Assembly (NCBI GenBank): GCA_013152615.1
Contig: JAADGA010000039.1
Location: 1 to 11,920, forward strand
Length of the DNA: 11,920 nt
Source: Alphaproteobacteria bacterium
GTDB taxonomy: Bacteria; Pseudomonadota; Alphaproteobacteria; Sphingomonadales; Emcibacteraceae
Reading direction: 5' to 3'
In this document: positions 6,901-11,920 of the stretch, piece by piece
Layout: every line of letters begins with the position of its first letter
Position numbering within the stretch: position 1 is the stretch's first letter
Position numbers and translations under genes: made by a program
The notes under the pieces: generated by a model
Told to the model about the DNA's origin: nothing
Databases searched by the model: none
What the model saw: only the letters and a program-made list of their open reading frames with translations

Positions 6901-7542
6901 TTATTCTTCCCCGCCTTCTGTTGCGGCGTCTTCTTCTGTTTCAGCCTCTTCTTCATCAACAGTTTCCGAACTCTTCAAGCCGCTGGGGGCAGAGACCATG
7001 GCGATGGTGAAATCGCGGTCGTCAATAACCGGAATAACGCCTTCAGGCAAGGTTATCATACTGATATGGATGCTGTCATTCATTTCAAGCTGTGAAATAT
7101 CAATTTCGATCGATTCGGGGATCGCATTCGCCGGGCAGGAGAATTCGACTTCATGGCGGACAACATTGAGGATGCCGCCGGCTTTGATGCCCAGACAGAC
7201 TTCTTCACCGACAAAATGGATCGGGATCATGATATTGAGGCTTGATCCCTTGGCCAGTCTGAGAAAGTCAACATGCAGCGGCCGGTCGGTAACCGGGTGG
7301 AATTGAACGTCGCGCGGCAGCACGGTTTCTGTGCTTTTGCCAAGCTGTATCTGATAAGAGGTATTCATAAAGCCGCCCTTGTCGAGTTCCTTGACCAGAC
7401 TGATCTGGTTGAGGGTGACCATAGTCGGCTCTTTCTTGTCGCCATAGATAACCGCCGGTATTTTGCCTTCTCTGCGTAACGCACGAGAGGACCCCTTACC
7501 CGCTTTTTCGCGCAATTCAGCTTTTATAACTGGATGTGCCAT
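6901..7542 (-). CDS. rplY: 50S ribosomal protein L25/general stress protein Ctc
   Basis: A 213-residue large-subunit protein that binds 5S rRNA, in the long CTC form. The N-terminal L25 domain covers about 1-95 (LREKAGKGSSRALRREGKIP and the VDFLRL strand). The C-terminal TL5/CTC beta domain follows (about 100-188), and an acidic tail rich in Glu, Asp, Ala and Thr closes the protein (about 190-213). The start is supported by AAGGAG seven bases before ATG. It precedes pth by 33 bases. The 184-base gap to prs contains a possible structured leader, so expression may be regulated separately from prs. Confidence 0.97.
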   Translation of the reverse strand: MAHPVIKAELREKAGKGSSRALRREGKIPAVIYGDKKEPTMVTLNQISLVKELDKGGFMNTSYQIQLGKSTETVLPRDVQFHPVTDRPLHVDFLRLAKGSSLNIMIPIHFVGEEVCLGIKAGGILNVVRHEVEFSCPANAIPESIEIDISQLEMNDSIHISMITLPEGVIPVIDDRDFTIAMVSAPSGLKSSETVDEEEAETEEDAATEGGEE

Positions 7543-7570
7543 TTAATTTCTCCTTAGTGATAAAACTCCG

Positions 7571-7598
7571 GGTACCGGCCTCCAGGGGTGCCAATACC
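7571..7598 (-). promoter_or_regulatory. Stable hairpin in the rplY leader
   Basis: In the rplY mRNA leader GGTATTGGC pairs with GCCGGTACC (9 bp, two G-T pairs) around a 10-base loop. It ends 28 bases before the ATG and about 11 bases before the AAGGAG site. Ribosomal-protein leaders often carry such elements for feedback control. A cis-regulatory role is an inference. A short T-run (GTTTTA) lies a few bases after the stem, so an attenuator is also possible. Confidence 0.45.
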
Positions 7599-7678
7599 AA
7601 AAGCCTGCACACTTGCATCAGCAAAGAGCACAGACCTTACCGTCGCAGTCTTTAGCGTGAAACGGGCGATAACTCAAT

Positions 7679-7698
7679 GATTATTTATATAAATAATC
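7679..7698. promoter_or_regulatory. Perfect 20-base AT-rich palindrome between prs and rplY
   Basis: GATTATTTAT is followed directly by its own reverse complement, giving a gapless 20-base palindrome about 137 bases upstream of rplY. It contains only two G/C pairs, at its ends. It could be a dimeric regulator's operator, a promoter -10 region (TATAAA lies inside), or the AT-rich part of a termination region for prs. Confidence 0.4.
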
Positions 7699-7705
7699 GA
7701 TCTCG

Positions 7706-7720
7706 GCCCCCTTTGGGGGC
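7706..7720 (-). terminator. GC-rich hairpin after prs
   Basis: GCCCCC and GGGGGC with a 3-base AAA loop (on the transcript) form a compact stem starting seven bases after the prs stop codon. It is followed by GAGATC and then AT-rich DNA, not a direct U-tract. It probably works as an inefficient terminator or as a 3' end stabiliser that separates prs from rplY transcription. Confidence 0.45.
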
Positions 7721-7726
7721 AGGCCC

Positions 7727-8665
7727 CTAATCAAACAGGACAGACACGGATTCTTCACTGTTGATCCGGCGGATGGCCTCGGCCAGCAGCGGGGCGATGC
7801 TGATCTGGCGGATTTTGGTGCAATTTTCCACGGCCTCGGTCGCACAGATACTGTCGGTTATCACCATTGTGTCCAGCTCCGAGGCGCTGATACGCCCAAC
7901 CGCCGGGCCGGACAGCACCCCGTGGGCGACATAGGCGCTGACCCCGGTGGCGCCATTGGCCTTGAGCGCGGTGGCGGCGTGGCACAGGGTGCCGGCGGAA
8001 TCAACAATATCATCCACCAGAATGCAATGATAACCCGCAACATCGCCGATAACATTCATGACCTCTGATACCCCGGCCTTCTCCCGGCGCTTGTCAATGA
8101 TACCGAGCGGCGCATTCAGGCGCTTGGCATGGGCGCGGGCGCGGACCACACCACCGACATCCGGGGAAATGACCATTATTTTATCACCATTGGCGAGCAG
8201 ATTTTCATTGATGTCGCGAATCAGCACCGGGGCGGCAAACAGATTATCGGTTGGAATATCGAAAAAGCCCTGAATCTGTCCGGCATGCAAATCCATGGTC
8301 AGCACCCGGTCGGCCCCGGCCTTGGTAATCAGGTTGGCCATCAGCTTGGCTGAAATCGGGGTGCGGGGGCCGGGTTTACGGTCCTGACGGGCATAGCCGA
8401 AATAGGGCAGGACTGCGGTAATCCGCTTGGCGCTGGCCCGGCGCAGGGCATCTATGCTGACCAGAAGCTCCATCACATTGTCATTGACCGGATAGGAGGT
8501 CGGCTGGATGACGAACACATCCTCGCCGCGGACATTTTCCTTGATTTCAATCCAGACCTCTTCGTCGAGAAAGCGTTTAATATCCGCTCTGGTCAGATCC
8601 ATATCAAGGCAGCCCGCGATAGCTTCCGCGAGCGGACGATTGCTGTTACCAGACAGGAGTTTCAT
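7727..8665 (-). CDS. prs: Ribose-phosphate pyrophosphokinase (PRPP synthetase, class I)
   Basis: This enzyme makes 5-phosphoribosyl diphosphate from ribose 5-phosphate and ATP, feeding purine, pyrimidine, histidine, tryptophan and NAD synthesis. The ATG at 8665 gives 312 residues, the usual size, and has AGAGGA eight bases ahead. An in-frame ATG at 8692 would add nine residues without a good ribosome site and is rejected. Motifs are [13 protein letters not shown] (42-54), [10 protein letters not shown] (88-97, ATP loop), [18 protein letters not shown] (125-142), [15 protein letters not shown] (167-181), and the PRPP-binding loop [10 protein letters not shown] (217-226). The C-terminus [14 protein letters not shown] is typical. 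It follows pgeF by 72 bases. Confidence 0.97.
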   Translation of the reverse strand: MKLLSGNSNRPLAEAIAGCLDMDLTRADIKRFLDEEVWIEIKENVRGEDVFVIQPTSYPVNDNVMELLVSIDALRRASAKRITAVLPYFGYARQDRKPGPRTPISAKLMANLITKAGADRVLTMDLHAGQIQGFFDIPTDNLFAAPVLIRDINENLLANGDKIMVISPDVGGVVRARAHAKRLNAPLGIIDKRREKAGVSEVMNVIGDVAGYHCILVDDIVDSAGTLCHAATALKANGATGVSAYVAHGVLSGPAVGRISASELDTMVITDSICATEAVENCTKIRQISIAPLLAEAIRRINSEESVSVLFD

Positions 8666-8737
8666 GGTGTTATTCCTCTTGTTCTCATGCATCGAATCCA
8701 GTTTCCACTATATAACGGCAAAAATTATAAAAAGCGA
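8666..8737 (-). promoter_or_regulatory. AT-rich gap with -10-like boxes before prs
   Basis: Between pgeF and prs the minus strand carries TATAAT (8724-8729) and TATAGT (8707-8712), both good -10 matches. No TTGACA-like box stands at the right distance from either one. A separate prs promoter is plausible but unproven; read-through from pgeF is the alternative. Confidence 0.3.
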
Positions 8738-9541
8738 CTAAAGAAGCATGATCACCGATATTTGCCGGCCATAGGCTTTTTCGCCGCGATGGGTCGCCCG
8801 GCGGTAGCTGAAAAAACGGTCGGCGTCACCATAGGTGTCATCGGGCAGGAGGCTGATATTCCTCACGCCTGCCCGCCTGAGCTTGTGTGAGATAAACTGT
8901 TTTAAATCAAATAAATAGCGGGTTTTTATCGTGTCATGATCAAAGAATTTCCGGTAGTCGGGATTTTGACGGGTAAATTCAGCCCTGAATTCGGCCCCGA
9001 CCTGATAACTTTCCCGGGCGATACAGGGGCCGACGGCGGCGATGATATGCTGGCGGTCGGCACCGTTGTGGCACATCGTCTGCACGGTATTTTCGACAAT
9101 GCCGCCGAGTGCGCCCTGCCAGCCGCCGTGGGCCGCGCCGATAACGCCAGCTATCGGGTCTGCCAGCAGGATGGGCGCACAGTCTGCGGTCAGAAGCGCA
9201 AGGGCAATATTTTTCTGCCGGGTGACAATGGCATCTCCTGTGGGGGCATGGTTTTCTTGCCACGGCTTGTCGAGTTGGTGAACGACGTTACTGTGGATCT
9301 GGTTGAGACCACAAAGTCTGGCGGCTGGCCGATTGATGGCTGAGCGGATAATTTCCCGGTTTCGGGCGACATTTTCCGGGTGATCACCCGATCCGGGGGC
9401 GCAATTCAGCGCGTGGTATAAGCCGGTGGAATAACCATCCTCGCGGGTAAAAAAACCATGATAGAGGGGGGGAATATTCAGTGCCGGGCAGGTCAGTGGT
9501 GTCGGACGGGTCAGCGGTGTCGGACGGGTCAGCGGTGCCAT
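8738..9541 (-). CDS. pgeF: Peptidoglycan editing factor PgeF (YfiH, multicopper polyphenol oxidase family)
   Basis: A 267-residue member of the laccase-domain DUF152 family. In E. coli the homologue removes wrongly incorporated L-Ser from UDP-MurNAc peptides, while other members show adenosine deaminase or phosphorylase activity. Metal ligands are in place: His83 (NQIHSN), Cys121 (LTADCAPILL) and His138 (AAHGGWQGAL). Other conserved parts are GPCIARESYQVG (171-182) and a C-terminal DTYGDADRFFSYRR segment. The start at 9541 is chosen because GAGGG lies just ahead and the upstream gene's TGA ends one base before it. An in-frame ATG at 9571 would overlap that gene by 29 bases. Residues 3-20 are three six-residue repeats (PLTRPT, PLTRPT, PLTCPA) with no counterpart known to me in the family. 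Confidence 0.93.
   Translation of the reverse strand: MAPLTRPTPLTRPTPLTCPALNIPPLYHGFFTREDGYSTGLYHALNCAPGSGDHPENVARNREIIRSAINRPAARLCGLNQIHSNVVHQLDKPWQENHAPTGDAIVTRQKNIALALLTADCAPILLADPIAGVIGAAHGGWQGALGGIVENTVQTMCHNGADRQHIIAAVGPCIARESYQVGAEFRAEFTRQNPDYRKFFDHDTIKTRYLFDLKQFISHKLRRAGVRNISLLPDDTYGDADRFFSYRRATHRGEKAYGRQISVIMLL
9482..9535 (-). repeat. Three 18-base tandem repeats at the start of pgeF
   Basis: Units 9518-9535 and 9500-9517 are identical; 9482-9499 differs at four bases. Each encodes six residues (PLTRPT, PLTRPT, PLTCPA), and the length keeps frame. This is a young in-frame expansion right after the start codon, likely by slippage. Confidence 0.9.
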
Positions 9542-9542
9542 G

Positions 9543-10631
9543 TCAGCCCTCAAAGCCGCTGATGCCGCCAAGACCGGGTTCGGTCACCGCCATCACCTTG
9601 AATAACGTCCCCATCTCATCATCACTGGTCAGGCGATGAAGGGCCGACTGGATATCGCCCGGCTGTTTTTCAGCAGCCTGAAGGCTTTTGGCCCGGGTTT
9701 GGATGCCGAGATTATTGAGAAAACGGCCCTGATCAATCGGGCCATAAACCCGGGTATTGCCGTTAAGGGCAATGTCCTTCAATTTGGCAAAGTTAACATG
9801 CGCCGTCAGGTCGACATTGCCCGGGTCCTGTAAAACATCAACATATTTATGATGCTTTACCGCCTGAAGACTGTCGCCACTATTATAGTGCTTATAACCA
9901 TAATCAATAATCAGCGCCGCGCCGCCATAATGGTTTATATGGTCGGCGATCTGTTCGATGATATGGTTGCCGACAGTACAGGTTTCGACAATGCTGCCGC
10001 GGGCTTCCCGGTGAAGCGCCGCCGGGATCAAATGCTCGGGACATGGTGCCGGGGCCAACTGAAAGCAGAGCCTGTCCCGCCGGTCAACACAGACCAGTCT
10101 TTCATGCCAGCCGCTTGGCGTCTTTTGATATTGCCGGATCGGCAGGGCATCGAAAAATTCATTGGCGATAATCAATACCGGCTCCGTTCGGACCTGATCC
10201 AGAACATCACTGATGCGGTTATGCCATGTCGGGCTTTTGTAATTATCCAGTTTTCGGGATTGGATCTGCCGCAATGTCGCGGAAATTTCCACCAGATGAA
10301 TTGCCACAGCATCCCATAATCCCGGAACGATCTTCATCGCCCTGAGGGCATCCTGCATCAATGTGCCGCGGCCGGGGCCGATCTCAATCAGGTGAATCCG
10401 GTCGGGACGCCCCATATTCAGCCAGTTTTCGGCGTGCCACAGGCCGATAATCTCGCCAAACATCTGGCTGATTTCCGGGGCGGTGATGAAATCTCCCTGC
10501 TGTCCGAACGGGTCTTTTCTGGTATAATAACCGTATTTCTCGTTGCCGAGTGCTTCGGCCATAAAGGTCGCGATGGAGAGGGGGCCCTGGGCTTTAATCA
10601 ACTGGATTAAATATCTCTCCAAAGCAGTCAT
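9543..10631 (-). CDS. MidA/NDUFAF7-like SAM-dependent methyltransferase (DUF185)
   Basis: A 362-residue class I methyltransferase of the MidA/NDUFAF7 family. In mitochondria the homologue methylates an arginine of complex I subunit NDUFS2 during assembly; the alphaproteobacterial target is not established. Diagnostic segments are GYYTRKDPFGQQGDFITAPE (34-53), the following ISQMFGEIIGLW, and SAM motif I LIEIGPGRGTLM (81-92). IIANEFFDALPIRQY follows near 155-169, and IIDYGY is further along. Its ATG shares four bases with the lgt stop (ATGA), and its TGA ends one base before the pgeF start, so lgt, this gene and pgeF are probably translated as a coupled unit. There is no signal peptide or membrane segment, so it is cytosolic. 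Confidence 0.94.
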   Translation of the reverse strand: MTALERYLIQLIKAQGPLSIATFMAEALGNEKYGYYTRKDPFGQQGDFITAPEISQMFGEIIGLWHAENWLNMGRPDRIHLIEIGPGRGTLMQDALRAMKIVPGLWDAVAIHLVEISATLRQIQSRKLDNYKSPTWHNRISDVLDQVRTEPVLIIANEFFDALPIRQYQKTPSGWHERLVCVDRRDRLCFQLAPAPCPEHLIPAALHREARGSIVETCTVGNHIIEQIADHINHYGGAALIIDYGYKHYNSGDSLQAVKHHKYVDVLQDPGNVDLTAHVNFAKLKDIALNGNTRVYGPIDQGRFLNNLGIQTRAKSLQAAEKQPGDIQSALHRLTSDDEMGTLFKVMAVTEPGLGGISGFEG

Positions 10632-11446
10632 ATGGATTTTTTAACCTTGCGGAACATCAGATATAATCCCAGCAGAATAAGCGGGAATGACAGCAATTGT
10701 CCCATGGTGAGGAAATTGGTGCCGAACAGGAAGCCAAGCTGGTTATCCGGTTCGCGAAATTGTTCGACAACGGTCCGGGCGATGGCGTAGCCAATGATAA
10801 ATATCCCGGTGAGCCGTCCCGGTTTTTTGCGCAGATCGGTAAAATGAAACAGATACCACAGCAGGAAAAACAGCACGAGTCCCTCAAGCGTCGCTTCGTA
10901 AAGCTGGCTTGGATGCCGGGGCAGGGGGCCACCACGCGGAAAGACCATGCCGACCCAGGCATCGGTTACCCGGCCAAATAATTCGCCATTGATGAAATTC
11001 GCCAACCGCCCCAGAAACAATCCGATCGGGGTGACACAGGCCAGCAGGTCGGTGAAGCGCAGAAAAGCTATTTTTTGCTGTCGGCAGAAAAGATAAGTTG
11101 CCACAGTCACCCCGATGAATCCGCCGTGGAAAGACATACCCCCGTCCCAGAGCGCAAAGATTTTCGCCGGATGGCCGAGGTAATAATCAAAATTATAAAA
11201 TAATACGTAACCGAGTCGGCCACCAATAATAACCCCGATCATTGCCCAGAAGGCAAAATCCCCCACTTGTTCCGCAGTGCTGGGTGCGCCTTTCTTTTTG
11301 ATCAATTGCAACAGGTAAAACCAGCCGATGCCCCAGCCAAAAAGATAGGCCATTGAGTACCAGCGAATCGTCAACGGGCCGATTTTTGCTATTATTGGCG
11401 AAATATCAGGATAAGTCAGAGTGGCGGATAATAAAATTTCTAGCAT
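10628..11446 (-). CDS. lgt: Phosphatidylglycerol-prolipoprotein diacylglyceryl transferase
   Basis: A 272-residue inner-membrane enzyme that moves diacylglycerol from phosphatidylglycerol to the lipobox cysteine of prolipoproteins, the first step of lipoprotein maturation. The Lgt signature GRLANFINGELFGR lies at 146-159. The conserved HGG is at 107-109 (SFHGGFIG), RHPSQLYEA at 177-185, and EQFREPD at 228-234. About seven hydrophobic segments can be seen (including near 30-48, 66-88, 108-121, 187-201, 213-226 and 247-265). The C-terminus is basic (FRKVKKSI), as expected for the cytosolic side. The ribosome site before ATG 11446 is weak. It is the first gene of the lgt-midA-pgeF set and is divergent from ubiK. 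Confidence 0.97.
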   Translation of the reverse strand: MLEILLSATLTYPDISPIIAKIGPLTIRWYSMAYLFGWGIGWFYLLQLIKKKGAPSTAEQVGDFAFWAMIGVIIGGRLGYVLFYNFDYYLGHPAKIFALWDGGMSFHGGFIGVTVATYLFCRQQKIAFLRFTDLLACVTPIGLFLGRLANFINGELFGRVTDAWVGMVFPRGGPLPRHPSQLYEATLEGLVLFFLLWYLFHFTDLRKKPGRLTGIFIIGYAIARTVVEQFREPDNQLGFLFGTNFLTMGQLLSFPLILLGLYLMFRKVKKSI

Positions 11447-11490
11447 ATATTTGTTACCGGTTCGTGCTGTTTTACAGTTGTTTAGCGGCT

Positions 11491-11518
11491 ATCATGGCGG
11501 GCTTTGCCGTCAAGTCAA
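11491..11518 (-). promoter_or_regulatory. Candidate lgt promoter
   Basis: On the minus strand TTGACT (11513-11518, 5 of 6 consensus) and CATGAT (11491-11496, 4 of 6) are 16 bases apart, about 45 bases upstream of the lgt ATG. The match is fair for a sigma-70-type promoter. Confidence 0.45.
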
Positions 11519-11529
11519 GTTTTATGGAA

Positions 11530-11558
11530 TTGAAACTTTGCGACTTTCATATTACAAC
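11530..11558 (+). promoter_or_regulatory. Candidate ubiK promoter
   Basis: TTGAAA (11530-11535, 5 of 6) and TACAAC (11553-11558, 4 of 6) are separated by exactly 17 bases, about 62 bases ahead of the GTG start. The proposed start of transcription would fall just before the inverted repeat at 11568-11591. Confidence 0.4.
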
Positions 11559-11567
11559 GTCAAATAC

Positions 11568-11591
11568 TCAAGGGTAACAGGACGCCCTTGA
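11568..11591. promoter_or_regulatory. Inverted repeat in the ubiK 5' region
   Basis: TCAAGGG (11568-11574) and CCCTTGA (11585-11591) form a perfect 7-base inverted pair with a 10-base spacer, between the candidate promoter and the ubiK start. The one-turn geometry of the half-sites (17 bases centre to centre) suits a dimeric regulator, but a leader hairpin is equally possible. Confidence 0.4.
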
Positions 11592-11620
11592 AATGGTTAA
11601 TTTATGCTATAGGTGAACAG

Positions 11621-11920
11621 GTGCAGACGGAGAATAAATTTTTTGATGATCTGGCTAAATTGGGTCAGAGTGCCGCCGGAACCCTGCATGGGGTCAAGGG
11701 CGAGCTGGAAGCCACAATCAAGGCACGGTTTGAGCATATCTTCAGGGATATGAATCTGGTAACCCGGGAAGAGTTTGAGGTCGTGCGCGACATGGCCAGA
11801 GAGGCCCGGGAAAAAAATCTGGAGCTGGAACAGAAAATCGCCGCTCTGAAAAAAAACCGCCCCACAGGGAAATCCGGGAAAACCCGCACCACAGGGAAAA
11901 CCCGCACTGTCCGGAAAGCC
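11621..11920 (+). CDS. ubiK: Ubiquinone biosynthesis accessory factor UbiK (BMFP family), 3' end cut
   Basis: A small coiled-coil protein of the YqiC/BMFP family (PF04380). In E. coli UbiK binds UbiJ and helps aerobic ubiquinone synthesis; relatives also fuse membranes in vitro. The frame reads MQTENKFFDDLAKLGQSAAG near the start, then MNLVTREEFEVVRDMAREAR at 44-63, the family core, followed by a heptad-like helix (51-80). GTG 11621 is chosen because AGGTG lies five bases ahead and the first residues match alphaproteobacterial homologues. A TTG at 11588 in the same frame would add 11 residues but has no good ribosome site. From residue 78 the protein carries a basic repeat tail (TGKSGKTRTTGKTRTVRKA) and is still open at the window edge after 100 codons, so the stop is not seen. 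Confidence 0.88.
   Translation, partial: MQTENKFFDDLAKLGQSAAGTLHGVKGELEATIKARFEHIFRDMNLVTREEFEVVRDMAREAREKNLELEQKIAALKKNRPTGKSGKTRTTGKTRTVRKA

Noticed and set aside
7571..7640. Possible tRNA or small RNA gene in the prs-rplY gap
   Set aside because: No cloverleaf, no T-loop GGTTCGAATC-like segment and no acceptor stem could be found; only the single hairpin is supported.
8666..8692. Longer prs product starting at ATG 8692
   Set aside because: The extra nine residues (MHENKRNNT) are not family-like, and the AGAGGA ribosome site fits the ATG at 8665.
8936..9343. Plus-strand 135-codon frame opposite pgeF
   Set aside because: Shadow of pgeF, whose metal ligands and family motifs are intact on the minus strand.
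9849..10319. Plus-strand 156-codon frame opposite the MidA-like gene
   Set aside because: Shadow; low-complexity composition typical of antisense reading and no ribosome site.
11665..11907. Minus-strand 80-codon Arg/Ser/Phe-rich frame
   Set aside because: Antisense of ubiK, whose BMFP core is clear on the plus strand.

Overview
The window looks like chromosomal DNA of a moderate-GC alphaproteobacterium. The grounds are the gene order prs - rplY - pth - ychF - maoC-like, a CTC-type L25 with an acidic tail, an NDUFAF7/MidA-type methyltransferase linked to lgt and pgeF, an alphaproteobacterial-style UbiK/BMFP protein, and a TonB-dependent receptor with an IIVTAQKR-type TonB box. Family level cannot be fixed from sequence alone; Sphingomonadales, Emcibacterales or Kordiimonadales relatives are guesses.

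Left part (1-3121, + strand). The window opens in the last codons of one TonB-dependent receptor gene and then carries a second, full-length receptor gene (502-3075). The first 92 bases are identical to the 3' end of the second gene, so the two are tandem paralogues. The second copy has lost one base at the end of the identical stretch. It therefore misses its normal Tyr/Phe-ending C-terminus and stop, and runs on 22 bases to another stop. Between the copies lies an unannotated fragment of a peroxiredoxin gene on the minus strand (about 170-382), plus an AT-rich upstream region.

Middle part (3270-4694, + strand): a YqgE/AlgH family gene and a class I SAM methyltransferase gene. The methyltransferase gene converges on, and overlaps by 4 bases, the end of the long minus-strand block.

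Minus-strand block (11446 down to 4691). Read in transcription order: lgt, a MidA/NDUFAF7-like methyltransferase, pgeF, prs, rplY, pth, ychF and a MaoC-like hydratase. lgt/midA share an ATGA overlap, midA/pgeF are 1 base apart, and the ychF stop lies inside the ribosome-binding site of the MaoC gene, so translational coupling is likely. The rplY leader (184 bases) holds a perfect 20-base palindrome and a 9-bp hairpin. The block covers translation (L25, peptidyl-tRNA hydrolase, YchF), PRPP synthesis, lipoprotein maturation and cell-wall editing.

Right end: divergent from lgt, a GTG-started ubiK gene (ubiquinone biosynthesis accessory factor) runs off the window with a basic Lys/Thr/Gly repeat tail. 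Candidate promoters for both directions are visible in the 174-base gap.

Most of the window is ordinary conserved core genome. I see no new defence, mobile or biosynthetic system. The observations most worth a second look are the frameshifted tandem receptor, the peroxiredoxin remnant between the copies, and the structured rplY leader.
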